From Macropodus opercularis (lineage: Eukaryota > Chordata > Actinopteri > Anabantiformes > Osphronemidae), in the NCBI GenBank assembly GCA_030770545.1, contig CM061102.1, positions 12,454,501 through 12,518,500 on the forward strand: 64,000 nt of DNA, given 5' to 3'. Below the pieces are notes generated by a model, which was not told the DNA's origin, did no database searches, and saw only the letters and a list, made by a program, of their open reading frames with translations. How positions within the stretch are numbered: the stretch's first letter is position 1; each line of letters starts with the position of its first letter. The position numbers and the translations under genes were made by a program. This document shows, one piece after another, positions 49,301 to 63,500 of the stretch.

Positions 49301-51575
49301 AAGAATATCAACGCATACTAAAGGTCAGCTGATCAAGACTTTACTAGGCTGTGTCTTATCACATGGTTGAAAGTACGAGCTCTAATCCCTCCTTCACGAT
49401 AAGATGACGTTGATCTCTGCATACACGCTACCGTCAGGGACTCTGCTGGCCGCCACATGTGGCTTTGTCCCGGTCAAAAGTTGATATCACTGCCAGAAGG
49501 GCTCCCACCAATTCGGCCCGTCCTCATCCAGTATTTGCTGCATTTGCCTGGAGGACACAGCATTTAAATGTCTTCTAATACAATTATTTTAGATCTTGAA
49601 AGAAGGCAATGAGCAAAACACAGTTCACCACCCTCACAGACTATTATTCTGAGTTTATGAGGCCTCAGTAAGACCAAAACAATAGAATACATCCACCTGA
49701 AGCATCTTATATATCACATTAGAAGTTGGGTTTATTCTGGTCCTGCTCCACAGCTTGTTCAGTCCTTCTCCTGCTCTCCAACCACACTTCATCTTACTCA
49801 AACAGAGTTAAGGCCACATTAGAAAACCAAACACAGAGGGGGAAAATGCAGGTGAAGGCCCAAGAGGAACATGCAGCGTCCGCTCCTGATGGACGAGGGA
49901 ACAAGCCTAAGGAACAGCTTGGATTCTTAGAGCACACGTACTATTTTGTTTTTTGACATTTCACCCCCTCCACACACACATGCACGCTAGAAATAGCTTT
50001 TCTCCATCTTGCTCGTGTTGTTTGGCAGTGATTATGCCTCATCATCTTTGACTGTGCGCGAGTGTGCGGCATCTCAAGGGTCTCTGCTATGCTCACTCAC
50101 TTTTATCAATCAGCTATTAGCTGTGATCCCAGCTCTACTAATGTGTATGAATATATTTAATGCTACAGTTGGAGGCACACAGCAAGTCAGTGGTGATCAC
50201 TGTTCTATTAAAACAGTAACAGATAATATATATATATGAAACATACAGTAACAACTTATGTCACAGATACACTGGACCAAAACAAAAACTAGTTTGTCGC
50301 CAATTACGGATGAGAAGCAAAGAAAGCTGACAGCACTGTTTTTGTTCATTAACAAAACCACCCCCACAAAATCTGGCTTTAAAAACAGAGGAACACAGTG
50401 TAATTGCAATACTTTACAGCAGACAACGCTTCCCTGTGTTCACTTGCCACAGGCTAATCCCTGGAAGTCTTTAATTCAATCCAGCAGATTATCAGGCAGT
50501 TGTTGCAGACACAACTCAACCTGTTAAAGGCTTTCTCGTCGTGATGGTAGAACACAGGCAGCTGCGCTCCGTCGAGGGCAGACGCCGGGTCCGTGGGCAA
50601 TGATGAATCTGAGTGGACAGACATACTCTCAGGGACAATCCCACACAAATCCAGGGCTATGGTCTCTGGGGTTGGCTGCCTCATGCAATAATAAGCCCAG
50701 GATTACACAGGATAGAAGAGTGTGAACTGGCAAGATGCATAAGCCAATTATTTCTCACGCTGACAATGAGTCTGCAGCTTCCTGCGTGGCTGACCTTCCG
50801 GGAGTATTCAGAAAAGTGACCCGGCAGGGGTCACCCAGCACAGCCCTGCCCACACTCCAGATAATGAACGATAACTACGGTACAACTGCAGACTGGTGAG
50901 GATAATATTTTACAGTGGGCAGACCTCGATGGTGGCTCCACCCTCTGTCCTTGCGAAACGGCTCAGGCTGTCCCGGCTGTTAAACCTGCTACTAGTTGAT
51001 TTATTTTTAGATGGAGTCAGTTGCACTTGGTTGAGTCCAGAAGGGTTGGCAATAGAGGTTTAGGGAGCTCTTACACAGTGCAGCCCATCTTTCCTCCACA
51101 CACAAAATTACCTTTCCAACCCCGTGTTGGAAATCTGTCCCGATGCTAAATTGCACAGGATTAATCTGCCGCCGATGAAAACCAGAAGCCATCAATCTTT
51201 TCCCTTGGGATTGATAATCGGTGCCCTCTAAATCCCTCGGAGAGGCTGAATAGCCCAGTGATCTCTACTCCCCCTCACCGTTATTAGAAACCTGCGGTCA
51301 GGTGGCGGGCAGGCTGCCAGGCCCAGCCTGATGCACACAGACAGGTTGTGGGTGCACTTTACTCAGGTCTGACTAAATTAGTATCCAGCAAATAATGATC
51401 TGTAGCCAGAAGACAAGTCCAGCTTTCAGCAGCCTTTACAAGCTGAGCAATAACGCTGCAGAGGATGCAGCCCAACAAAACCTGTGCGTGTCAAACTGCA
51501 TCGTTATAAGTTTGACGTTTCACTGACTGATGAGACAGCGTGATGGACCCTGTATTGGGTCAACTTCTGACAGCA

Positions 51576-51775
51576 TCCAAGAAAAAAAACAAAACACAAT
51601 TCGCCAGGAAACAAATTGTGCCAAGGAACAGAATAAAGACGCTGATGAATATTGGCAGCACATTCTTTGGGCAGATGAAACCAAAATATATTTGTTTGTT
51701 TGGATCAGATGGGGTCCGGCATGTTTGGCACACGACCGGCCATGACTACCGCAGTGACGGCATCGTGCCAGCCAT
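51576..51775 (+). mobile_element. Relic of a Tc1/mariner (Tc1-like) transposase
   Basis: Two overlapping frames together give FARKQ, then EYWQHILWADETKIYLF, then FGSDGVRHVWHTTGH. This matches the central Tc1 transposase pattern around the first catalytic Asp (ILW-DETKI-LFGSDG--HVW). The match changes frame at least twice, so the copy is dead. Only about 65 residues survive. The second Asp, the Glu, the DNA-binding domain and the terminal inverted repeats are not seen. Confidence 0.75.
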
Positions 51776-52348
51776 GGGATGTGGAGGTAGGAGTGGACTG
51801 AAATAAAGAGGATTAAACTTCAAATGCAAATCTCTACACTTAAATGAAAAGCGGTTCCTCTCAGTCTGTCTTAGCTGAAAATAAGAAGGGAGGCTTGAAA
51901 TACTGTGCTACTCACAATTAGCTTCGTTTTCGTGGCAGAGCTGCAGGTTGGCCATATTCAGGTCATTTTCTTCTTCTTCTTCTGCTCCTCTTTTTTTTGT
52001 GAACAACCTTTTCTCTACAGCTGTGGCTCCACTGACGACAGAGTTTAATTTCACACTCAACTGGTTGCACTGCCCTAGTGTACGTGCAGCCATACGTTTC
52101 AGACACCTACTGTTTGACGTTTCTACTAATGTGATTTTTTTTCCCAGTGCAATGCGGAGAGGGGTGCTGGGTTGTTCATTCCTTTCATGATCTCCTTATG
52201 ATTAAAAATACTAAATAGGTTAGGTTGAAGCTAAAAACCCATTAAAACTATAAAACTATAGTTATTGTTAGTGTTTTGCTACAGTATAATATAAAGCTTT
52301 GATTTATTTTAGTTATTTGTTTTAGATTTTGCTCAGCTGCTGTTACAC

Positions 52349-52376
52349 CTGAATTTCCCCTGGGGATCAATAAAGT
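52349..52376 (+). mobile_element. 3' tail of a teleost LINE or LINE-mobilised SINE
   Basis: The string GAATTTCCCCTGGGGATCAA followed by TAAAGT is the conserved 3' end of many fish LINE/SINE families. No reverse transcriptase or tRNA-derived head is recognisable upstream, so this is a short truncated copy. Confidence 0.6.
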
Positions 52377-55300
52377 GCTATTATCCTCCATAAAACGGCT
52401 CCGTTTCTCTGCTACTGCCTACATAGTCACAATTTGCTTTTCTAGACACGTACCTTACAAACACAAACACATTTTCTGGCCGCGAGTACACATTTTATTT
52501 TAACCTCTACACGGTGCCAAGCAGACCAGGAAAAAATAAAACCCATTTTAACATTTCAAACATCAAAACAAAGTCTTTCGAGCTCTTATCTCCTTGGAAC
52601 AGATTCCTAAGAGAGAGAGAAAAAAGCTTAAAACGTCTCAGAAACTAAATCAGACTGGAGGTTGTGTTCTTTGTTTGTGAAAGGTCACATCCAGAGGACT
52701 ATTGAGGCATTGCCACGAGCATCACGGATACAGCAGCTCTTTAATGACTCATCCTAACGACTGTACTCCCTAAAGACACACGGTCTGTAATTTATGCACA
52801 GGTCATTTAATCAACAATGTTCATTTACATTTTCCATTCTTAAGAAACTTCCACTCATCCAAATCTGGTGGGTTTGTGTTTTTCTTGCTCCAGAATGAGG
52901 CCAGATTACTCTTATACAACCCTTTCAGCCTTGTTCTCCCTTCTCCCATCAATAATGTCAGTGGCAGCATTGAAGGGTTTCTCATTCTCCACCCTGGTGT
53001 AAGCTACAAAGAGAAATTTAGATGCAGGAGGCGGGAGAGGGGAGCTGAGGTCTGTCGATACTCCAGAGCTGGAATGGATTGAGGAACGGTGTGCTTGCTA
53101 AAATAGGCTGCTTTCTCTAAAGAAGAGCGCTGGTGTCAGCTGGCCCAGGGTCAGATTCTGTTTCTCCCTCCTCCAGGATTTCATCAAAAAAAACAAAACA
53201 ACCGGTTCTTCTCTTTCATGCAGTTCCATCAACGCACAGATGGATATTCCTACCGGCCTATCGCGGGCAGACCTGAAATAAGCGTGTCGTACAGAGAAGC
53301 GGCAGAGGGGAGCGCTGTCAGTGACGATCTCAGCGGGGACTTAAGCTCGATTTCTAACTGGCAGAAATCACAAACCTGTCATAAGAGCCAATATCCTCGC
53401 TTGTCTGCACTAATAAACAATCTGCCAAAGCATCTCAACCACTCAGGAATTCAAACATGACAACCATGGCAACCATACGACCATGACAATGTCCCTACAA
53501 AATTCCAACAGCAGCTCTAGGTTTTCCATCCTAATGATTATTTGATGCTACACGAAATATGAAATTTGATGAAAAATTAACTACTACACCTCCCTAAATT
53601 CATTTGCAGATTGAAAAGGTTTTCCAATACTGGCGCTATAGACTAAATGATGAAGTTTGTGCATAGGACGGTTGCCCCGGGGCTGGGGGAGATCCATGCC
53701 ACAATCAGCATTATTGCTTTTCTCCTTCTCTGCATTGACAGGCTGAGTCGAAGGAGGAGCGGACGTACTGACGTGAAGATAAACATTCGAGGAAGTAACG
53801 CACACCCTGCTCCACGGTCAATAAAACTAATACAGGAGAACAAGAGAACTGATGTTGATCAGGTACATGATTAGCTCTGCTCCTTATGTTAAGTGGCACA
53901 ACATACGTCATTAGGTTTATATGTTATATATTATATATAGAAAAACATGATGTAAATAGAATTCTGCACCTGTATTATTAAGGAGATGTAAGTTGTTGTC
54001 CTATTTCCAAGCGTAACATTTCAGGTAGAACCCAGTCAAGAATAAGAAAAATGTTAATGGACACTTCATCTTTTTATTCTTACAGCTTAACCATGCTTGT
54101 TCAACAAAAATGCTCTGATAGAGGAATTAAATGGTGGTAGTTTCCCAGTGGGCACCTCATTCATGCTGGTGTCTCTCACACGCGGGCTAATGAGATCGGG
54201 GGAGAAGTGCAAGTGGGGTGGAGTGTGGGCCAGCACTTGGATGAGGCTAACGAAGGGATCTGAGAACCCCCAGAGTGCTTACAGGTTGTGCTTTGAATAA
54301 TGAAGGCTGATATGCAGATGTGGCTGCACGCCTGGCACAGAGTAGAACTAATGAGGACTTAGAGATGTATTCATGCATCCCCTCATGCACAAACATTAGT
54401 CAATGACTTGTCTCACTCCAGTCTGGAAAACCATCAGTCTTCTGTCGCTGCTTGACATCTGAATCTTATTTGGAACATGCCGCAGAAACGCATCAAAAGG
54501 CCGCAGTCGATCAAGTTATGCAGTGACTTTAAACCCAAAGTCACATCAGTGGGTCTGAGGCTGTTGTGTGCTTTGTGCTAAATGCTAATATCATTGCACA
54601 AACATTACTGACAATGGACTATATGACATTATGTAACATATATAAAAGCAACATAGCATCACAAGGTTCATCTCCTGGGTACCATGAATTTCTTAAAAAA
54701 CTAAAAAGTGTGCATTACTGGAATTAGAATATAATGAATAAAAACATTCACTCGTTTGTCTCAGTAGAAGATTCAGGCGGTCACCATTAGTCATTATGGT
54801 TTATCCTCTGGGGACTATGATAACTGTATTTTCGGTAACTTTGCTGACCACAGTGGTAAAGCGTATCCACACAAGAGATACCTGATGCAACTTCCTTCTG
54901 CGTCTTCTACTGTGACACGCTTCCAAACTTCACTGACTAGCGACAAACCTGCAGTTCACTGGCTCCCGTGTGGTGGAGCCTCAGCACTCGTGACGTTTCC
55001 TAGCTTCACTTCGGTTACTCTGACTGGGACTGGGACAGCTCTCGAGAGGCTCTTCCTCCCCTGCGACTGGAGTATTATATTTCCTTCTTATCAGCGGCTG
55101 TTCCACCTGAGGGGAAAGTACAGCCTTGTAAACTAAACACATGTTGAGGCACAGTCCAACCACATTAGCGGGAGAAAAAAAAAACATCTCTCTCGCTCTG
55201 CAGATAGACTTAACCTTTCAAGGGTCATCCCAACCGCTCTAGCCTTTCCAGTCAGCTCCCACGTGGGTTATCCATGAGCAGTGGAACTGCGTGTGGCCTT

Positions 55301-57879
55301 CAGTACCATAAATTACTTACAGAAAATCACAGAAAACACTAATTTGACCATACAAGCGCGTGTATATGTCTTAGAAGACACATCATATTACAATTTGCCA
55401 GCAGGTTTCACACTGATGGCTTAAGATGAGGAGCTGCCATGCAAGAGATTCCTGCCTGGCCTTCTAGAGCAAATATTTTAAGTCTGACATTTCAATTCAG
55501 CTTTAACTAAAAGCTGTTCACGTCCACTTTGATTTGAGTTCATTGTCTGAAGACCAGGTGGCCGCGGGGAGGTGAAGCTGCCTCTAACAGGAGGAGCAGC
55601 AGCAGGCGGCCTAAGGGAGGCCACCCGCCTCGACTGGCTTCGCAAATGTTAAATGCTGTGGCCGGCATTGAAAGCTTAGAACTAAATCACACACTGAACA
55701 CTTTGTGTAGAAATTCAACATTTGTGACATCATTCACAGTATGACGTTGCCGGGTCAGTCCCACACTATAATATTCAACACTACGTCTCCTAGCAACGCT
55801 GGCTTTCGAATGTCAGTCAACCACAACAGACGTGAGAAACTCCCACTGAGAGGCTGATTCCCAGATAAAAAGGAGAAATTACTTATAATGGAAATGTGTA
55901 ATATCTTCTTTGAATACACAATCTAAATTTAATTGTATTTAGAAGAGTCTTACAAATTCCATGCATCTTGTTTCTATTTTTTACTTAATAATGTGGTGAG
56001 TTCATAAAGTTACTTCGCTGTGACTTTACCAAAATTAACTGATTTTTGCAAATTCTCAAAAACGTCTTCCAAGTTCCTTCCTCCTTAAAACTGTACATGA
56101 ACTTCTACAGAACCCTTATTCAAAAGGTATGTGTCACATCTACAACATCTGCCTTCATGAGAACACCAGCATCAAGTCCAGTTGTGTTTGACTCCATGAG
56201 CTCCCAGGAAAACACACCTGGTGGCCCGTTACGACTTGTCTTACACCTGACAGAAATAAATTTGGTATTCACATTGGTCTCAAATGGACTCACTGAAAGC
56301 TGTTGTCTTGACAGATGAAATGCAACCATTTTAATTCTAGGCTTTCTTATTGCAGCAGTAAAATCTTGTACCTTTAGTTAAGTTCTATTAGTGCTTAACT
56401 CTAATGTCACAGTCATGCACAATTTCCCTTTTCACACATTTTAAGTGCCCGTCAATTTGTCTCCACGGCCGCACAAAGACACACAAAGATGCATTTACAG
56501 CTTTGCCTCAAAAGGTTTGTCTGCATAAAAGCTGCAAACTGTATTTAGCTCTAGAGAGATCTCCGGATCGGATTCGCTTGGTATGATGGCTGGATTTTTG
56601 TTTGCAACACGCAACACGGGAGGCAACAGCAGCATTCACCAAGCAGCACAGGCCAGTCACAGAGCAGCAACGCTCCCTGTTTAGTCTCTGGTTCTCTGAG
56701 TGTAGCTGTGCTTGACATAACATGACCGAACAATACCCAGGCCTGTAAAAGTGTTTATGACCTTTATTAAAGACACTAATAAAGTAACAGCAACACACAC
56801 ATCATCCGTGCAGAATAAACACATGTGATGCTGATTTCTTTCCTCCACAAGCTACGTTTGAGTTGAGGGTTCGAAAGAGCTGGGAGCTGATGAAATCCTC
56901 TTTTTCAGTAGCTGGGTCTCTGGTATCATTACCGACGCTCACGTGAGTGGAAAGTATTAAGAGCGTCACAGCACTTTCACCATCAAATAGTGAGGAAACC
57001 AACCAGAAGTGATACTGTCCCTTAAATGTTTTTAAACTGGTCAAATAATAGTTTACCTGCAAGATTCAACAAATGCACAGTTAAAACAGGACGGACTGAA
57101 AGTCAACAATGTGATACGGGCCTGTCATGAAACTGTGCATTAATGTCAGACCTCGCTCTACAGTGAAAAGGAAAAAAAAAGTGGCAAAACAAGAGGGAAG
57201 TTGCAAAGATATTGACAAAGCCTCCAACTGGTTCCTGCTGAAGACATTTCTAATGTGTCAACAAAGCAAAACTGAAACAGGTTTTCTTTTTGCTGAGCAA
57301 ACACTACACAGACTCTTGGAATTCATTAGGCAGGAGTCAGAACAAACGTGGGGACGCTGCAGTTATTTGTTACACACTTGGGTACTTTTGAATTATTATT
57401 TTTTTGCCAGACCGGAGGAGTCGGTTCATTGTGAAAGCTAGAACTCAGCCCCTTGTCTCACAGGCAGTGGTTTCACTGAAACACAAGGCTCAGATGATTG
57501 TTGCTCGTTGCTTTACTCATACGCTAAAGTCACATTACGCCGCGGAAACAAACACCCTGTGGCTTTCAAAAAAAGAGGAAACTTAAAGTTGCCAACTGAG
57601 CAACACTGTTACCCGACAGAACAGCAATTCAGGCCGTGCACTAATCCCAGTAATGCAAAGAAGTAAACCATCCCAGTGAGAAGCAAAGAAATATAGTTGT
57701 TTGATTGATAAATTATTTAAATGAGTAACACTCATGTTGTGTTTGTGTCCACTGACTCAGTTCATCATTTCAACACCTCCTTGCCACCTAACACCTAACA
57801 GGTGATATATTAAAATGACATCCCGGGGTAATGTGACGAACACCCAAGGACCAAACGTAAACAATCATCACATTAAAGC

Positions 57880-58047
57880 CGCCACTTCTGCGAGGCCGCG
57901 CAGTTAAATCCCCAACCAACGAGGCGGCATCACTTCACGACAGGTGCATGGCACAGAGAAACTGCACTGTGCATGCGGGCTGCGTCTCAGCGTAGCGTGC
58001 GTAAAACGGGACGAATGCAGCGCAACAAACTGCAGCGGATTCAGCGT

Positions 58048-58088
<41 letters not shown>

Positions 58089-58660
58089 CATCTCAGAGAA
58101 CAACAATACGATCCGGCGAGGAAACACGTGCAGTGCGATCTATCTGCACCGCACAGGAGCGCGTCCAGTTGTACTACCACTATCAGCGTGTACACAACGC
58201 GCGCTAGAATTGGGACTATCTTTAAAAGTTTCACCTACCGAGATGAGCGCGTTCGAGTCCCGTTACGCGTTCCGGTCCAAGGGATCCACGGGGATGTCCC
58301 GCTCGAAACGCGCTGTGCCTCTTTACTCACACGGAGCGACGCGAGCGCATCCACGCTGGTTCGTCTGTTAGACGTGTGTCGGGATCGGCCAAGATGAGTC
58401 CCATGTTTCACGCCCTCTCTTCCGGAAAGCACCGACAGACCAGCCCACAGCAGCGCCCCTCTTGTCTACGGCGAAGACACCCAGCGGCTGAACGGGCACA
58501 CAGCCCGCAGCTGGCTGCTGCTGTTGCGCCACTGCGATGTGCGCCGTGCGCTGCGCACGGAGCTGAGCTGACCACGGACGATTTGAAACCCGCTGCCTGC
58601 CTGGTTTGCTTGGCGCACGTCTCACACGCGCATAACCCCAACTTTTATTATCCAGCGAGG
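57880..58660. promoter_or_regulatory. CpG-rich patch, candidate distal camkk1 promoter and first exon
   Basis: CpG density is clearly higher here, especially 58,120-58,620, than in the 10 kb on either side. It lies upstream of camkk1 on its coding strand and could hold the non-coding first exon; GT donor-like sequences occur on the minus strand near 58,230 and 58,330. Direction of transcription cannot be settled from sequence alone, and it could serve a plus-strand gene instead. Confidence 0.4.
58050..58086. repeat. (GT)18 microsatellite
   Basis: Uninterrupted TG/GT repeat of about 37 bp inside the CpG-rich patch near 58 kb. Confidence 0.97.
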
Positions 58661-61600
58661 ACTGAATCCTTGGGTCCTAAGATCCACCCTGTTCCTACAC
58701 CATCACTAAGAACCAGCCATCTTTGAACTGCTCACACTGATCACAAGTTCCCACTTACATTATAAAGTGTAAGTGCTGCGTGTGGTGGATTGGATTATAT
58801 GTTTTATAACCACGGAGGCCACGTGGGGAATCTTCTCTTCGGCTCCTCCGCTGGTGACTGAGTTTCATAGGATTCAGGGAGCACAAGTGCAGCTAGCGCC
58901 TCTACTGGATATATGGTTCATCATCCATCCGCCTAGTGACAGCAAATTCAGAGGATCAGCTCAGCAATTAGGAAAGACAAGGACAGGATCAGTGAACATG
59001 ATGTAGTCAACGATAAGTGACAGTGAGTCCTTTCAGCCCCTTACACACTTGTTTATGCTTTTATTTGCCGAGCAGTGACTCCCAGGCCTGGTTTGACTAC
59101 ATTACGGCTTCAATCTGATGAATTGAATATCAAAATAAAAATATCAACCTAATTCAGTTTACATCTGTCCAAATTATACATTTACAGTGACGTGCCTGTG
59201 TTGTGTTGAACTGTGGAGATGAAGCCTTGTGTCTCCATGTCGGTACACTTGCCAGAGTTCAGTCCTTTGAACTCAGTGACAGTGAAACAGTGAGAGAAAG
59301 AAACTGTCCATAGGCATCGCCACGAACAGTGACGTGAAGGGGTCATGATATGATCCGACTCCGTCCCAGTCAAGTCAAGGTCATTTCAACCCTATGTGAA
59401 CAAAACCTGCCCAACTTAGGGGAAACTGCCAGCGTTTTGTTGTTGTTGTTGTTGTTTTTTTACACATGACTGCATCTTGTCAGAGCTGGACGACAGCAGA
59501 GATGGAGAGAACAGGTGACACATGGTAAGACGCAGAGGATAACTGATGAGCGTCTACTCCACCAGAGCCAATCCAGGATGGATTGCATGTTATTAGACGA
59601 ACACACGCTGACAATTCCAGCATGAGTCAGTGTCTCTGAATAAAATATGTTTCATAACGCCACGAAAAGCACAATTCCTTTTTTAGCGACTCTGTTTATT
59701 CAGTGTGCTTTTGTTGATTTAAAAAAAAAATGACATGAAAAGAGGTAAGTAGAGGCACAAATACTATAATATCCAAGTACACGGCTTCAGTAAATGCATG
59801 CAGTAGTTGAAGTGCACGTCACCACTGGCTTAAAGCCCCCAGTCCACTGTAAACACCGTGTATTAGAGCAGTGGTGACTAGTGGATCAAGCCTTTGGAGA
59901 GTACGTTCCCTTTCCTGTCGCAAGTTCATAGCAAGTTCATTTAGTTTCTTGGCAACAGCTTCAGCCTCACAGCACAACACAGTCTGACACCATGGGATAA
60001 GGGGCAGAATGTCCTCCCTCAGAGCACAATCACCCCACGAATTTCAAATCTTCCGCAGACTCTTCTGGCTCAAGGCTCTCCTCTAGGAGCGTGTCCGCAC
60101 TGAGCTTGCTGCTCGTTCTCACATGAGTCATCGTGCAAATCAGCCACAGATCATTATCGAAGAGACTCTTGCTCGGCTCGAACTTTCTGCCAGTACCAGT
60201 ACTGATAATATCTTGTGCTGGGGTTTAGTTGAGCATGTCTTTAACTGGCACCAAGTCAAATCTGTGTTTTGTTGGTGAAACATGTCTAATGTAGAAAAGT
60301 TTGTCTTTTATTATAACTGGTATAGACAGTACATATTATGCTATTATACCTCTGTGTAGAATTACAGTCTAGTCTTGTCTAAGTTCACGCACAGACAAAA
60401 AGAAACCTCGTCTCCCTCCACACCTTAGTTCCTGTGTGCAACCTTTCCCTTGGTTTATTATCGCGTCAATCTTTTTTAGCCTGCGTGTTTGATTGTCCCT
60501 CACTGGGACAGTGACTTTCCCCAGCCTGCATCCCTCTGGGGCTTCTGAGGTGGAAATAACGTCCTAATCCTAATGAGATCCCCTTCTATTCTCCCCGCAG
60601 CCCTCGGGATGCCACCTTCTCTCCAAGACCCTCCCCTGGAGATTTTCACGTGGGATTCGAGGAAGCCTGGGAATAGCGTGAGCAGAAGCAAAGCGTGCAC
60701 ACACAGGCCGGTGTAACACGTAGTGGAAATGTAAAGTAAAAAGGTGGGAACTCAGTGGGAAGTTCTGCTAGTTGTCATGTTCAGCCACCTTGAATCATTA
60801 TAAACACAGGAGTTGTGGTGTATATCGCTGCCTGCTGGCCCAAAAGGGGAACTTTTTCCTTGCTTATGTATTGTGGTTTTATTTTCACACATTTCGTTGT
60901 CTAGAGCAGGTCATTGTCCACGAATTAGCCACAAAAGCACCTCCACCAGCTGTTTTTATGTTGGGTGGACAGATGGTCTGACACCTGTTATAGCCAACAT
61001 TCTTTATGCAAAGTGATACATAGAGTTTATTGTGAAATGTGTCTTAATCCAGCATCACAAACTGAACCTCTTCAAGTAAATGTTTTTGTATGAATAAAAT
61101 GAAGAGTAATAATTTAGCGACAGAGAGACAGGGGAAAGGTTTTGCACAGCTGTGACGCTGACCTAATTCATTTTAATCTGCTTCAGATCATATTTGACTA
61201 GAAGCCTCTGCAGATATTTATTTTACTTGCCTCATATCTGAATTATGTAATATACCAACTTTCATTAATAGCAACACTTTGGCTTAAATGGATTTATTGT
61301 TCATTTGCCGCAGTGAGTTGTTCAAAGGTGAAGTTGGATGAAGATGTTTCCATGGTGACTTAGGCCACACTTTGTAAAACTCTTACTGCTTTAACTAGTA
61401 TTATGTTACTTCATGAATCAGTTATCAGGTTGTTTAGCTGGTGCAGCCATCCTACCCTACAGTATAGCTCTACATTTAAATAAGTCTGGAGAGGACTCCA
61501 TTCGAAATGTTGCTGAGCTGTTGAGTTTATATCCACCTGCTGTAAAAAGACTTATTTTGCCCAGAGAAATGTTTTTTCTTTGATTGGTAGCTGAAGAAAA

Positions 61601-63500
61601 AATAAATCACAAACTATGAATAAATAACAAGATAAATAATCTTTATTTCCACGTCTGTCATTTATAAAATTATGTGTCCACGATTAATATTAACAAGGCA
61701 ATACACAGAATCCTTTTCTCAGAGGTGGCAGTCAGGCTCTAGAGACTATTAACTTGACTATACAGACAAAAAAGGGAGCGGCTGGTTAAAGGTTATCAAT
61801 GTGAACTTCATCGCCTCAGTGTTAGTGGGGAAGATTGTTCAGTTACAGATGGAGAAGTACTGGGAGTACTGAACCATGCTGGAAGAGTCGTCATGGTCTC
61901 TAGAGCCTGCATCCACACCGAACCCTTCAAAGTACGGTCGTAAAACTTCATAACCCAGGATTCATCACTGTTTATCGCTCAGTGTAAACCAGACACAGTT
62001 CATTCACAAGTTCTGGAACATTCTCACACTGGATATCTACCGCTGAAAAGCTCAGCGCCATCATCGTTAATTAGCGTAAGCGTGATTCTTGTCTATCGTA
62101 AAACATGATAACGTCATATTCTTTGCCCTACAGTAAAAGACACAAAACCCCAGCAACTGTAAGAACCAAACAGGAACAAGAAAGAAACTTTTTTTCCTAC
62201 CGAATAACGAAACAAAATAAAGAATCCTTAGATACATTGTGCTCCAAAAAAAAAAAAAAAAAGTCTTGCAAGTTTGTCTTTTGTTAGTAAGTAAATGTCA
62301 TTGATGTAAGTTATCAAAAAATTAAATATTATATACTGTATAGGTTATTATTACAGTAACAAGGTTCCATGCGATCATAATCTCACCTTCTGTACAGAGT
62401 CAAGGATTCAGTAGTAACAAGACTATACAGATCTAGTGCCTGGTGGCCAGAGTGCCAGCATGTTACAGGGCCGTGGAGACCAGGGACGGGGACAGAGGCT
62501 CTGATGGTCTGGAGAGAGATGCAACATTCTCATGGTGGGAAGCAAAACTAAAATCAAATCACCATAACGGCTGTTTAATCAAGGGTAAACAAACTTCTGG
62601 GGTAAAATTAAAGCAACTGTACACATTTAAATCCTCTCACATCATTACAGGTCGTTTCGGGGAGCTCCAAGCATTTCAGTATAAAGTTCATCCCTTTCTA
62701 ATAAACTGTTGCTCGTTTTCGTTAGTGTCCTCCCCTCATCAGCATCTGCTCCAGCGAGCGAGGTCTCATTGTACCAGGGAGCACGTCGGACTGGAAATAT
62801 GTGGAACGGATGATGTCATTCCATCCCAGTTTGGGCCAGTTATCCCCCCCGGGGAGAGAGACTAAATTGTTGCCAGGCAACAAATTATATGAACAACAAT
62901 AACAGCAGCAGCACACAGCACAACACACTGGCCACTAACTGTTAGATTCGAAACCATGTTGTACTGTGGAAGTCAGAACGGAAAGAGGAAAGAAGAACAA
63001 CGATCTGCGCGGCAAACACTCCCAGTTAAACGAGTCCTACAGATCTGCATCAAGCATCTAGCAACTAGTATTTTATTATTTGATGCTTTCTAAATTCATT
63101 TATTATTCATTCTATAAAACCACAGTAAAATATCCTTCACCACATAAAGACAACACTTAATGGTGATTGTGTTGTCAACATACAGGAAACTTGTCCCAAA
63201 AGTAGCAATTTAAGAACCAGGAATATTTGGCAATTTGAAAAAAAAAATGTATTATTCACAAGAAATGTAAAAGAAAATTCCTATAATAAATCAGCAATTC
63301 ATTAAACGCACTAGATGCAGTGAGGAGATAAAATCCTATTTTACCCAGCACCTTTACAGATTCTGAAGGATTTGAATGTGTACACTCTCCAAGAGACGCT
63401 TGATCCAGTCCACAGAGCAACAGGGCCCTACACAACCCACAAAAATGAAGACTAAAAGACAGATCCAAGCCCCTGAGGGCTCATTCAGTCAATACATTAT
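58661..63500. other. Unassigned AT-rich region at the right end
   Basis: No exon of a known gene is recognised. AATAAA occurs on both strands near 61,600-61,650 (minus-strand copy at 61642-61647), which would fit the end of a minus-strand gene lying off the right edge, but this is weak. Open frames of up to 140 codons (62443-62865 plus) show no familiar domain. Confidence 0.5.
59437..59461. repeat. (TTG)n tract
   Basis: Short GTT/TTG repeat followed by a T run. Confidence 0.85.

Larger units (their letters stand above)
46355..58200 (-). other. Probable first intron of camkk1, about 12 kb
   Basis: No gene is recognised over this stretch. It contains a broken Tc1-type transposase fragment (51576-51775), a LINE-like 3' tail (52349-52376), and one minus-strand open segment that could be an alternative first exon (50521-50684). 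Treating the whole as an intron rests on the splice acceptor at 46355 and the promoter-like patch near 58 kb, so it is inference. Confidence 0.4.

Noticed and set aside
60500..60700. Minus-strand frame starting MHALLLLTLFPGFLESHV, like a signal peptide
   Set aside because: The frame ends after 66 codons with no conserved follow-on and no promoter or splice sites; probably chance.
62443..62865. 140-codon plus-strand open frame
   Set aside because: No domain, signal sequence or splice context is recognisable; codon content looks random. It is long enough to merit a search, but I would not call it a gene.
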